Origin: Embleya scabrispora DSM 41855
GTDB lineage: Bacteria; Actinomycetota; Actinomycetes; Streptomycetales; Streptomycetaceae
Length of the DNA: 48,995 bases
Direction of reading: 5' to 3'
NCBI RefSeq assembly: GCF_000372745.1
Contig: NZ_KB889706.1
Span: forward strand, 756 to 49,750
How positions within the stretch are numbered: position 1 is the stretch's first letter; each line of letters opens with the position of its first letter. Shown in pieces: positions 7,381 to 15,727 of this stretch. Under the pieces are notes generated by a model. The model worked only from the letters and a program-made list of their open reading frames with translations, ran no database searches and was not told the origin of the DNA. The position numbers were made by a program, and so were the translations under genes.

Positions 7381-9440
7381 CAGAGGGTCACTTCTTCCAG
7401 GACGGTGTGCTCGAAGTCGCCGCGGGTGACGTAGGGGACGGCGCGGCCGGAGATGGTGACGGTCTGTTCCTTGGCGTCGGGCTTGGAGGTGACCGAGCGC
7501 AGGACGTAGACCCGGGTGGCGGCGGCTTGGAGGCGTTCCATGACCTGGCCGCGGGCCTGGGACTGGGAGAGCATCGTGACGATCTGGGTGGTGAGTCGGG
7601 GCAGCGCCTCGGCGACCTGGTTCTGGTACTCGATGTCGAGGTTCCCGAAGGGTGCGTCCATGACGACCGGGTAGATGCCGCCGCCTTCGAAGGTGTCGCC
7701 GCCGGGGGACTGGCGGCGGTTGTGGATCTCGAAGGCCATGTCCGCGACGGCGCCGACGAAGGACAGGCCGAGGATCTGGTTCTCGCCGGTGCTGCGGATC
7801 GCGGCGGGACCGGTGGTGTCGGCGTGGATCTGCAGGTCGAAGGAGGCGGTGAGTTCGGGGGTGAAGGGCTTGATGCAGATGCGTGAGAAGACGTTCTTGA
7901 CCTTGGTGTCGAGTTCCGTGCGGATTTCCTCGGTCTTGAGGTTGAGGATCCTCTCGAACGCTTCGAGGACCTCGTCCACGAGGGAGACTTGTCGTTGCAC
8001 CCGCTGTGCCTCGTTGTCGCGCAGTTCGGCGGCGTGGAAGGCCCGGCGCTGCTTCACGATCTCCTCGTCGAGTCGCTCGATCTCCTTGGTGGTCTCCTGC
8101 AGGTTGTCGGACGCCGCGTAGCGTTTGCCCTCGTACTCGCTGCGGCGTTGTTCCAGGCGTTGGACGTCCGATACGTCGACGTCCTTGAGTTTCCGGTCGA
8201 TGTCGCTGCTTTCGGCGTCGATGCGGTCGATGCGCTCCTCCGCGTCCCGGATGTCGGCGGCGATGCCGCGGAGGTCGGCGCGCAGTGTCTCGCGGGCGTC
8301 GGTCAGTCGTGCGGCGTCGCCGCGGAGGTTCATCCAGCGCACCTGGACGTCGACGAGGCCGGCTCCGTGGCGGCGTTCGCTGAGTGCGGCGTGCCCGGCC
8401 GATCCCGGGGGGACGGGGGTGTCGCACATGCATTTGCCGTCTTCGATCAGGCCGTCGATGAAGTCTCGTTGCACGCCGGCTGGGAGTTGGTGTCGGCTGC
8501 GCATGTCGTCGGCGAGGGTGATGACGGCGCGGTCGATGCCCGCGGTGAAGGCGATGAAGCCTCTCTCGCCGAGGATGCGTTGTTTGCGTTCGCGCAGGTC
8601 CTTGCGGCGGATCTTCTCGGCGCGGCGCTCCTGGTCGAGTTGCACGCGTCGTTCCTGCAGGGGTGCGGCGTGCTTGTTCTCCATGAGGGCGCGCCCGGCT
8701 TCCTCCGCCTCGTGCTGGTAGCTGGCGATGTCCCGGGACAGTTGTTGTGCGCGGAATTCGGCGTCGGCCTTGAGTTTTTCGAGCTTTTCCCGTTTCTCGG
8801 CCAGGGGCCCGAGGCGGCTGTCGCCGAGTTTGCGGGCCTCGTTGGTGAGTCGGCGGGAGGCCTCGGGGAGGTGATCGGTGATGGCGCGCTCGATGATCTC
8901 CAGACCGAGGAGGGTCTTGATGGCGCCTCGGACGTCGCTGTTGCCGTCGCCGGCGAACATCTGTTCCACGCGTTCGCCGTTGAAGAAGAAGAATTGACGC
9001 AGGCCTGCGGGGAGGATCTTCTCGATGCGGTCCTGTCCGTTCTCGATCTTCTTGCTCTCGCCGTGCTGGTTCTCGGTGACCAGGACGGGCCAGGGTCCGG
9101 TGAGGTTCTGTTCGGGGGCGTCCTTGGTGACGGCGGCTTGACGGTGGACGGTGAAGACGGCGCCGTCGTGTTCGAACTCGAGCTTCACCGACGCGGCGAC
9201 GGGCAGGTCGAGTTGGGTCTCGTTCCAGACGCGGTCGTTGATGATCCGTTCCTGGCGTTCGACGTCCTTGGTGAAGGTGCCGTACAGGGCCCAGGCGAAG
9301 GCGCTGAGGAGGGTCGTCTTGCCCGCGCCGTTCATGCCCAGGATCAGGACGACGGGTTTGTCGTCGCGCACGTCGAGGTCGAGGACGTGCCTGCCGTGGA
9401 AGACGCGGAAGTTCTCGACGGTGAGTTTGAGGAGTTTCAA
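7380..9440 (-). CDS. SMC/Rad50-like ATPase of the Dnd restriction module
   Basis: This 686-aa ATPase has a Walker A motif GMNGAGKTT (residues 35-43), long charged coiled-coil segments (about 190-300 and 360-500), and a central CMC motif (KCMCDTPVPPG, about 340) at the place of a Rad50-type hook. An ABC-like signature region near 565 and a Walker B motif VVMDAPFGNLD near 610 complete the head. It is related in layout to DndD but diverged, and sits with the helicase-nuclease rather than with dndBCE. The start is TTG at 9440, overlapping the previous stop (TTGA), with AAGGAG eight bases upstream. The role is probably DNA surveillance or end processing in the restriction arm (inference). Confidence 0.8.
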   Translation of the reverse strand: MKLLKLTVENFRVFHGRHVLDLDVRDDKPVVLILGMNGAGKTTLLSAFAWALYGTFTKDVERQERIINDRVWNETQLDLPVAASVKLEFEHDGAVFTVHRQAAVTKDAPEQNLTGPWPVLVTENQHGESKKIENGQDRIEKILPAGLRQFFFFNGERVEQMFAGDGNSDVRGAIKTLLGLEIIERAITDHLPEASRRLTNEARKLGDSRLGPLAEKREKLEKLKADAEFRAQQLSRDIASYQHEAEEAGRALMENKHAAPLQERRVQLDQERRAEKIRRKDLRERKQRILGERGFIAFTAGIDRAVITLADDMRSRHQLPAGVQRDFIDGLIEDGKCMCDTPVPPGSAGHAALSERRHGAGLVDVQVRWMNLRGDAARLTDARETLRADLRGIAADIRDAEERIDRIDAESSDIDRKLKDVDVSDVQRLEQRRSEYEGKRYAASDNLQETTKEIERLDEEIVKQRRAFHAAELRDNEAQRVQRQVSLVDEVLEAFERILNLKTEEIRTELDTKVKNVFSRICIKPFTPELTASFDLQIHADTTGPAAIRSTGENQILGLSFVGAVADMAFEIHNRRQSPGGDTFEGGGIYPVVMDAPFGNLDIEYQNQVAEALPRLTTQIVTMLSQSQARGQVMERLQAAATRVYVLRSVTSKPDAKEQTVTISGRAVPYVTRGDFEHTVLEEVTL

Positions 9441-9601
9441 CGGGTGAGCTCCTTGGCGGCTTCCATGATCTTGGGGGTGAGGAGTGAGGGGCTCTTCACG
9501 TGGAGGTATTCCTTCTCGAGTTGGAGTACACGTTTGGCCAGTTGCTGGGCTTCGGGGGACATGGCTTCGAGGATCTGGACGGGGGTTTCCCGGGCGGTCA
9601 C
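9437..9601 (-). CDS. 54-aa conserved-position small protein in Dnd restriction operon
   Basis: A GTG-started ORF fills the gap between the helicase-nuclease and the SMC-like ATPase. It begins (M)TARETPVQILEAMSPEAQQL and ends KIMEAAKELTR. It has a good AGGAG Shine-Dalgarno sequence just upstream, and its stop overlaps the TTG of the ATPase gene. The product is predicted all-helical, charged and soluble. It is too short for ordinary ORF calling. Small proteins annotated as DNA-modification-system-associated occur in comparable clusters, but I cannot confirm that this is the same family. It may be a subunit or adaptor for the ATPase. Confidence 0.65.
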   Translation of the reverse strand: MTARETPVQILEAMSPEAQQLAKRVLQLEKEYLHVKSPSLLTPKIMEAAKELTR

Positions 9602-9629
9602 GGAGCTCTCCTGGTGGTCGGTGGGTGTT

Positions 9630-11783
9630 CTAGACGTCGTGCAGGCCGAAGCGGGTGCGCAGAGGGCGCAGGGTGTCGAGGGTGGTGGTCTCGTTGTCGG
9701 AGAAGCGCGCGAATTCGGTGACGCGGGTCAGCTCGCGGGCGACCATGCGGCGTTCCGTCTCGCGTCGGAGGCCGCCTTCGTCGTCGGGGGGGATGACGAC
9801 GAAGTCGACGATGTCGGCGTGGGTCTTGCCGGGGGCGCGTCTGAGGACGCGGCCCCGGCGTTGGATGAACTGTCGGGGGTTGGAGGAGCTGGCGAGGAGG
9901 TAGGCGGTACGGGCGGCGGGGATGTCGACGCCTTCGTCCAGGCAGCGCATGGAGGCCAGGACTTGGAGGTCGTCGCCGGAGGCGAAGCGGTGGAGGAGTT
10001 CGAGGCGTTGGGGGCGGGGGGTCTGGGCGGTGTAGGAGGCGGTGGGCATGCGGAGTTCCCTGCCGACGAGGTCCATGGCGCGGTGGAGTTGGGTGGGTTC
10101 GTCGGTGGTGCGGATGTCGGTGGCCAGGGGGTGCCGGCCTTCGGCGCAGTACAGGAGTTGGTGGCGGTGGTCGCGGCGGAGGAGGACCTGCTCGCGCAGG
10201 GCGGGGATCTTGGCGCGGGCGTGCCCGAGGATGTTGGCGCGTTTGCGCAGGAGCATGCCCAGGGGGCTGTCGGCGTCGGCTTCGTCGGCGTTGCCGTGGG
10301 TGGCGAGTGCCTTGGCGATGGCTTCGGTGACGCGGCCGTACAGTTCGCTCTCCTCGTCGTCGAGTTCGACGAGGACGGGCGTGTAGGTGTAGCGGCACAG
10401 GGCGCCGGCCTGGATGGCGTCGCCGATGCCCATTTCGAAGACGATGTCGCCGAAGTATTGCCGGAGGGCGGCGGTTCCGGTGTCGTCGAACCAGCGTTCG
10501 GGGGTGGCGGAGAGGCCGAGGCGGTAGGCGGCGGTGTGGGGGAGGCGGTCGCGCAGTCGGTGGGCGCCGAGGTTGTGGACCTCGTCGGCGATCATCAGGA
10601 GGTGGCCGCGGTGGCGGGCGAGGAGCGTCTGGAAGGTGTCGCCGGCGAAGGTCGCGTTGGTGGTGACGATCAGGCCGCCTGAGGTGGCGCGCAGGGCCAG
10701 GGCGTCGATGAGGGCCGAGGCCCGGTTGTGCCAGGTGTCGACGGATTCGTAGGCGCGGATGGGGGTGACGCCGAAGCGTTCGACGTCGGTGGCCCATTGG
10801 TCGACGAGGTGTTGGTAGGGGGCGACGACGACGGTGAGCAGGGGGCCCGCGTCGTGGTGGGCGAGTTGTTTGGCGAGTTGGGCGCCGCCAGTGAGGGCGG
10901 TGACGGTCTTGCCGGTTCCGGTGGCCATGCGCAGGATGCCGCGGCATCCGTGGGCGAACCATGCCTCGACGGCGTGTTTCTGGTAGTCGCGGACGGTGAG
11001 GCCGGGGGGAATGGCGAGGGTGCCGTCGGGGTGGGGGCGGGGCAGGGTGATCAGGGTGCCGTCGGGAAGAGGTGCGTGACGGGGGGTGCGTGGTGCGGTG
11101 CGGGTGGCGTATTCGTCTAGGAGGGGTCGGGCTGCGTCGGTGAAGGTGAAGACCCGCAGGAATTGGGTGCGGTCGTGCCAGAGGTCGTCGAAGTCGCGGG
11201 TGATGCGTTGGGCGCGTTCGCGGTCGGGGGTGAGCCAGCTGCGGAAGACCTCGATGGATTCGAAGTTGCCGACGAGTCCGGGGAGGGTCTCGTTGGCGCT
11301 GCCCTTGAAGGCGACGGTGTCGTGGGTGTCGTGGAAGACGCCGATCTTCTCGTGGTAGATGCCGACGCGGTCGCGGTCGAGGATGTAGGCGAGTTTGATG
11401 TCGAGGCGGCCGTGGGCGACGAGGCGGCCGAGTTGGCCGATGCCGGCGGCGGCCTGGGGGTCCTCCGCCGCTTGGTGGAGGTCGCGGAGGGCTGCGTGCT
11501 CCAGGACGGCGCGCAGGGCGTATCCGGCGCGGAGTTGGTCGATGTCCTCGGTGCGGAGCTGGGGTGAGGCGACGATGCGCATGTAGCCGCTGCGGTGGGC
11601 GAATTCTTCGAGTCCGTGTCCGAGGACGGCCAGGACGGAGGCGTTGAAGTATCCGACGGCGCGGTCGTAGCGGGTGGAGGCGGCCAGGGCGGGGAGGTAG
11701 AAGTCCTCGACGAGGTGGGTGCGGTCGCTGCGGTAGTCGCCGTGTATGGGGGTGGTGCGCAGGGTGGCGGGGTCGCGGGTCAT
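9630..11783 (-). CDS. PLD-nuclease/SF2 helicase, DNA phosphorothioation system restriction enzyme
   Basis: This 717-aa fusion has an N-terminal phospholipase D-like nuclease domain with YHEKIGVF (H144-x-K146) and FKGSANET. The superfamily 2 helicase core follows: ATGTGKT at 287-293, the DEAH-type box IADEVHNLG, motif III GLSATPER, and motif VI QRRGRVLRR. This is the architecture of the helicase-type restriction enzyme linked to Dnd systems. It would translocate on and cut DNA lacking phosphorothioates. The ATG at 11783 overlaps the upstream winged-helix gene by 4 bp, and the 54-aa gene begins 28 bp after the stop. All expected helicase motifs look intact. Confidence 0.88.
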   Translation of the reverse strand: MTRDPATLRTTPIHGDYRSDRTHLVEDFYLPALAASTRYDRAVGYFNASVLAVLGHGLEEFAHRSGYMRIVASPQLRTEDIDQLRAGYALRAVLEHAALRDLHQAAEDPQAAAGIGQLGRLVAHGRLDIKLAYILDRDRVGIYHEKIGVFHDTHDTVAFKGSANETLPGLVGNFESIEVFRSWLTPDRERAQRITRDFDDLWHDRTQFLRVFTFTDAARPLLDEYATRTAPRTPRHAPLPDGTLITLPRPHPDGTLAIPPGLTVRDYQKHAVEAWFAHGCRGILRMATGTGKTVTALTGGAQLAKQLAHHDAGPLLTVVVAPYQHLVDQWATDVERFGVTPIRAYESVDTWHNRASALIDALALRATSGGLIVTTNATFAGDTFQTLLARHRGHLLMIADEVHNLGAHRLRDRLPHTAAYRLGLSATPERWFDDTGTAALRQYFGDIVFEMGIGDAIQAGALCRYTYTPVLVELDDEESELYGRVTEAIAKALATHGNADEADADSPLGMLLRKRANILGHARAKIPALREQVLLRRDHRHQLLYCAEGRHPLATDIRTTDEPTQLHRAMDLVGRELRMPTASYTAQTPRPQRLELLHRFASGDDLQVLASMRCLDEGVDIPAARTAYLLASSSNPRQFIQRRGRVLRRAPGKTHADIVDFVVIPPDDEGGLRRETERRMVARELTRVTEFARFSDNETTTLDTLRPLRTRFGLHDV

Positions 11784-12502
11784 GCGAGTCCCATCAGGTC
11801 GAGGATTTCGCGGGTGAGTGTGCCGGGTGGCGGGGGGTCTCGGGGTGGTGGTGTGCGGGGTTGGGGTGGGTCGGTGGGGGGATCGAGGTGGTGGACGAGG
11901 CCGTTGCGGGTGGTGAGCGGTGGTGTGGCGGCGGCGGTGCGGATGGTGGCGGGTTGGAGGGAGAAGTCGCGGGTGAGGACGCGTTCGAGGTCGTGGAGGG
12001 GCATGGGGCCGCCTGCCTTGTCGAGTTCTTCGACGATGAGGTCGTGGGCGCTGGTGTAGGGGCGTAGCCCCCATTCGGTCAGGGCCCAGGTGTCGATGTC
12101 GCTGCGGGTGAAGCGGTCGTCCCTGGCGAGTCGGGTGTTGAGGATGCGGGGGAGGAGTCCGCCTCCGATGCGGGTGGCCAGGGTGGGGGTGGAGAGGGGG
12201 TGGTCGGCGGATTGCAGGTGCTTCAGGGCCTGTTCGGCGACGATGTCGCGCCGGCGTGCGGTGGGATCGGGGGTGATGTCGAACAGGGTGTCGGCGACGG
12301 GTGCGTCGGCGGTGGGGCGGGGCGTCGGCGGGGCGTCGGCGGCCGGTGGGGGTGGTTCCTTGGTGGGTGGGCGTCGGTCGTTGTCGCGAGTCGCGTCGTG
12401 TGCGGTGGCCGGCGTGGGGTTCGGGACGAAGGCCTCGGACGTGGGGAACTCGCGGGCTGTCGCGTGGGGTTCGGCCTGCGTTGGTCGAGGCTGTGACGTC
12501 AT
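11780..12502 (-). CDS. Winged-helix (HARE-HTH-like) protein coupled to the restriction helicase
   Basis: The 240-aa product begins with about 85 residues of proline- and threonine-rich low-complexity sequence. About 130 residues resembling tandem winged helices follow: ALKHLQSADHPLSTPTLATR...RFTRSDIDTWALTEWG, then HDLIVEELDKAGGPMPLHDLERVL. The FxRxxxxxWxLxEW pattern is like HARE-HTH or sigma region 4-type modules found with restriction enzymes. The stop overlaps the helicase start by 4 bp, so the two proteins are probably made together. The role could be DNA recognition or regulation. The start at 12502 is the first ATG in good context, but the true start could be internal because of the low-complexity N-terminus. 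Confidence 0.55.
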   Translation of the reverse strand: MTSQPRPTQAEPHATAREFPTSEAFVPNPTPATAHDATRDNDRRPPTKEPPPPAADAPPTPRPTADAPVADTLFDITPDPTARRRDIVAEQALKHLQSADHPLSTPTLATRIGGGLLPRILNTRLARDDRFTRSDIDTWALTEWGLRPYTSAHDLIVEELDKAGGPMPLHDLERVLTRDFSLQPATIRTAAATPPLTTRNGLVHHLDPPTDPPQPRTPPPRDPPPPGTLTREILDLMGLA

Positions 12503-12689
12503 GGTGGCCACACTGTCGTATCGGGGAGACGACTTCACCCGGACAGGGATCGTGGTGGGGTGTGGGGCGGGGCCGCGTGGTGGATCGGGAGAGTTGGTGG
12601 TCGGGGGCCGGCGGCATCGACTGATCGGGCTGGGACTCGGTGAGGGCCGACCGTGGCCCCCGGGGCGGGCACGGTCGGCCGTCGGTGGG

Positions 12690-13679
12690 TCAGGAGACGG
12701 GGGCGCGGCGGTAGGTGTGGCTGCGATGCCAGGCGAAGTAGGGCTCGCGTTTGGGGGTCCACCAGGTGGTGGTGCGGTTCGCGAGATAGGTCCGGACGTG
12801 TTCGGCGACGTGGGGGGAGTCGTCGACCTCCGGGCTGATGCGGATGTGGCCGCCGGGGTCGACGGTGATGTGTCCGCTCTCGTAGAGGCTGTCGCAGCCG
12901 AGGACGCAGGCGAGCATGCCAACGTGCCCGAGGTCGCGGCGCTCGTTCTCGTCGCAGTGGGCGCGCTTTTTGATGTGTGCGGCGATGAGGAAGCCCTGGG
13001 GGAGGACGCGGCCGCACAGGGCGCAGGCGTCGGACCGGCCGAGCAGGTACTGCTTGAGGTGGCGCTGTTCGCCGCGGCGCTTGAGGGTGGCTTCGATCTC
13101 GAGCGGACCGTCGAAGGAGACGGGTTCGTGGTCGAGGTGGGTGAGCGAGTCGGAGGGTTTCAGGGGGAGGACGTCGTCGAGGCCGAGGAGTTCGAGGAGG
13201 AGGTTGCCCTCGAGGTCGCTGAGGTGGGTGAGGTTCTGGATGTTGCGATTGGGGTTCCAGCCCAGGAGTCGGCGGATCTCGTCGATGGCGATGTCGTGCC
13301 CGCGGACGGAGTCGATGGCGTACATGTACTCCCAGGTCTGGCCTTGGTCGTTGGTGCTCCACAGGCGCTTGGCGAGGGCGGGGTTGTGGAAGGTGGTGAC
13401 GACGATGCCGCTGAGGTATGTGCGTTTGTCGCCGGAGAAGAAGACGCGGTCACCGGGGGAGATCTTGTGGGCCTTGGTGACGTTGGCACCGTTCTTGCCC
13501 GGTGTCACTCCCCAGAGGCGGGCAGTGCCGTCGGCAAAGCGGGTCTCGAGGGTGTTTCGGGTGGCCGGGTCGAGGAGGTCGCGGTGGGTGGCGAGCACGA
13601 CGGGCGAGGCGATGGTGTCGAGGTAGTGCCGGTGCACCTCTTTGTCGGAGAGGCGGGCGGGTTGGAAGAAGACGTGCAC
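12690..13679 (-). CDS. HNH endonuclease with N-terminal EVE/PUA-like domain
   Basis: This 329-aa protein starts at a GTG at 13679. Residues about 60-125 (SPGDRVFFSGDKRTYLSGIVV...WEYMYAID) look like an EVE/PUA-type modified-base reader. The C-terminal half has an HNH-type zinc nuclease: a CALCG pair, then FLIAAHIKKRAHC and ACVLGCDSLYESGHI. The reader-plus-HNH plan is that of modification-dependent (type IV) or modification-sensing restriction enzymes. It leads the leftward set, 187 bp before the winged-helix gene, and is divergent from the DGQHR gene. Whether it cuts phosphorothioated, unmodified or otherwise modified DNA cannot be read from sequence. Confidence 0.7.
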   Translation of the reverse strand: MHVFFQPARLSDKEVHRHYLDTIASPVVLATHRDLLDPATRNTLETRFADGTARLWGVTPGKNGANVTKAHKISPGDRVFFSGDKRTYLSGIVVTTFHNPALAKRLWSTNDQGQTWEYMYAIDSVRGHDIAIDEIRRLLGWNPNRNIQNLTHLSDLEGNLLLELLGLDDVLPLKPSDSLTHLDHEPVSFDGPLEIEATLKRRGEQRHLKQYLLGRSDACALCGRVLPQGFLIAAHIKKRAHCDENERRDLGHVGMLACVLGCDSLYESGHITVDPGGHIRISPEVDDSPHVAEHVRTYLANRTTTWWTPKREPYFAWHRSHTYRRAPVS

Positions 13680-13993
13680 GTGGTTCCCCCGAGGGTGTCG
13701 TGTGTCGGCGCGTGAGTGATTGCGTCACAAGCCGGCGGCTTCTTTTGCTGAGAGCCTGGCTCTGTGTTCAGGGAAGATACCCGAATGTCTCGAGACATGA
13801 AAGAGTGTCTTGGAGACTTGATCGAAGTTACGCAGACATGGAATCATCCTGTCGTGACTCCATCCCTCTATCTCAAGACGGGTGGACGGTCCGCACCGGG
13901 CAGGGAGCCTTGTCGGGTCGGGTCGGGGAGCGCCGCCGCCTCCGTCGCCCCGTGCGCCACGCCGTGGCCGTCGAACGAACCATCGGAGAAACC
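13680..13993. promoter_or_regulatory. Divergent control region with TGTCT/AGACA palindromes
   Basis: This 314-bp gap lies between the leftward restriction genes and the rightward DGQHR gene. It holds a perfect 14-bp palindrome ATGTCTCGAGACAT (13785-13798) and, about 20 bp later, the related TGTCTTGGAGACT. These look like paired operator half-sites (TGTCT-N-AGACA) for a dimeric regulator. The DGQHR start has a GGAG sequence five bases upstream. No gene is seen in the gap. Confidence 0.5.
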
Positions 13994-15598
13994 ATGGACA
14001 ACCAGATCTCGGCCGAGCTCGCCGCCGCGATGGATCAGATCAACGGGCACTGGGACCGGGCGAAGGCCGTGCTGGCGCTGTTGCTGGACGACCGGATCAA
14101 GCACGAGGACGCGTTGTTCGTGGAGGCGGCCCGAATGGGCGGCAGCCCCTCCTACATCGCGTCCACGTCGTTGGAGTGGATCCGCAACCACGTGCGTTTG
14201 GCGAACACGATGCCGCTGCTGAAGCGGAGCCTCGACCCGGAGACCGGCAAGCTGCGGATCGACGAGGAGAGCATCGAGATCATCTCCCAGCGCGCGATCG
14301 ACTGGTCACGCGAGGCCGTCCTGGCGAAGTACCTGATCGAGCGGGACAACCACAAGTTCCCGCCGATCCTCGTGGTGCTGGGACAGCCGTGGGTGGACGA
14401 CCCCACCAGCGACATGTGGGACGAGGACGGCGCCGCCCGGGAGACGTCCACCACGTTCGAGGCCCTCGACGGTCAGGGACGGGTGGGGATGCTGGAGCTG
14501 GGTCCGACCAGCTCGCTGTACGTCTTCGACGGCCAACACCGCCTCATCGGCATCGCCGCCGCCCTGCACCTGATCACCTACGGCCGGCTGGACGTGCGCG
14601 ACCGCGAGGGGAACGTCAAGCGCGACGAAGCGCTGGTACTGGACGACCTCGTCGAGGAGCACGGCCTCGACGAGACGCGGCTGCAGCAGTTGGGCGCGGA
14701 GCGCATGGGTGTGGAGATCATCCCCGCCGTTATCCGGGGCGAGACCCGCGCGGACGCCCAGCGGCGGGTGCGGAGCATCTTCACCCACGTGAACAAGCAG
14801 GCCTCGCCACTCACCAAGGGCGAGGTGGCACAGCTGGACGAGGACAACGGCTTCGCGATCGTGGCCCGTCGCATCGCGGTCGAGCACCCGCTGTTCAAGA
14901 CCGGCAGGAACGCGGTGAACTTCAAGAACAGCACCATCACCAAGCGGTCCGCGCATCTGACCACGCTGCAGACGCTCACCGAGATGGCCAAGCGGTATCT
15001 CACGGCGGACGAGAGTTACGCGGGGTGGAACGCGAAGGGTCGCGAGCTGGCCCGTCGGCCCGTCGACGAGGAACTCGTGCGCGGGCGTGCCGATTTCAAG
15101 GAGCTCTGGGACCACATCGCGGATCTGCCGACGTTCCGCGGCATCGCGTCGGGGCAGTCGCCGTCCCGGTATCGACGATTCGAGCACGAGGTCGAGAAGG
15201 GCAGCGGCGGCGGGCGGGGGTACATGCTGTTGCGCCCGATCGGCCAGCAGGCGCTGGGGCAGGCGGTCGGCGTGATGCGGGCCGAGGGGGTGTCGTGGGA
15301 CGACATCTTCGCGAAGGTGGCCGCGATGGACGGTGCGGACGGTCTGCGGCTGGATTTCGTGGGGGGGCCCTGGTGGGGGGTCCTGTACGACTTCAACGGT
15401 CAGCGGATCAACACCAAGGGCCTCGAAACGGCCGTGAAGCTGCTGTGTCACCTGATTGCCGGTCTGCCCACGGACAGGGACCGCCGCGCGCTGCGCGAAC
15501 TGGTCGCGGATGCGCGCTCCGTCGGGGAGGACGAATTCCGCGACTACAACGGGGAGATCGTGCCCCGCAGCAAGATTGCGCTGCCCGCGCCCTGGTGA
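13994..15598 (+). CDS. DGQHR-domain protein (second DndB-like protein)
   Basis: This 534-aa protein carries LYVFDGQHRLIGI, with the diagnostic DGQHR at residues 179-183, and a downstream AQRRVRSIFTHVNKQASPLTKGE block typical of the DndB/DGQHR superfamily. DndB proteins influence phosphorothioation level and repress dnd transcription. This one is longer than the canonical DndB of the same island (377 aa) and diverged, so a separate regulatory or sensing role is likely. It sits alone on the plus strand between the restriction set and the modification operon, behind a region with operator-like palindromes. The ATG at 13994 has a clear GGAGAA ribosome site. The upstream open frame to 13502 is a shadow. 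Confidence 0.8.
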   Translation: MDNQISAELAAAMDQINGHWDRAKAVLALLLDDRIKHEDALFVEAARMGGSPSYIASTSLEWIRNHVRLANTMPLLKRSLDPETGKLRIDEESIEIISQRAIDWSREAVLAKYLIERDNHKFPPILVVLGQPWVDDPTSDMWDEDGAARETSTTFEALDGQGRVGMLELGPTSSLYVFDGQHRLIGIAAALHLITYGRLDVRDREGNVKRDEALVLDDLVEEHGLDETRLQQLGAERMGVEIIPAVIRGETRADAQRRVRSIFTHVNKQASPLTKGEVAQLDEDNGFAIVARRIAVEHPLFKTGRNAVNFKNSTITKRSAHLTTLQTLTEMAKRYLTADESYAGWNAKGRELARRPVDEELVRGRADFKELWDHIADLPTFRGIASGQSPSRYRRFEHEVEKGSGGGRGYMLLRPIGQQALGQAVGVMRAEGVSWDDIFAKVAAMDGADGLRLDFVGGPWWGVLYDFNGQRINTKGLETAVKLLCHLIAGLPTDRDRRALRELVADARSVGEDEFRDYNGEIVPRSKIALPAPW

Positions 15599-15727
15599 CC
15601 GGGGCGCCGATCCGTTGACGACCGCAGACGTCGTCCCGACCGTCTTGCGTCGGCCGCGGTTCGGTCTCCTCCGGGTTCGGACGGTGCAGGTGGATGCCTT
15701 CGCGGCAGCGGGCGTGCGGCCACGACG

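Noticed and set aside
7989-10682. 897-aa plus-strand open frame, Gly/Val/Asp-rich
   Set aside because: It is exactly antisense to the SMC-like ATPase and helicase genes, whose protein motifs are unmistakable. Such frames arise from high-GC codon bias.
12090-13715. 541-aa plus-strand open frame
   Set aside because: It is antisense to the winged-helix and HNH genes, and its composition is that of a shadow frame.
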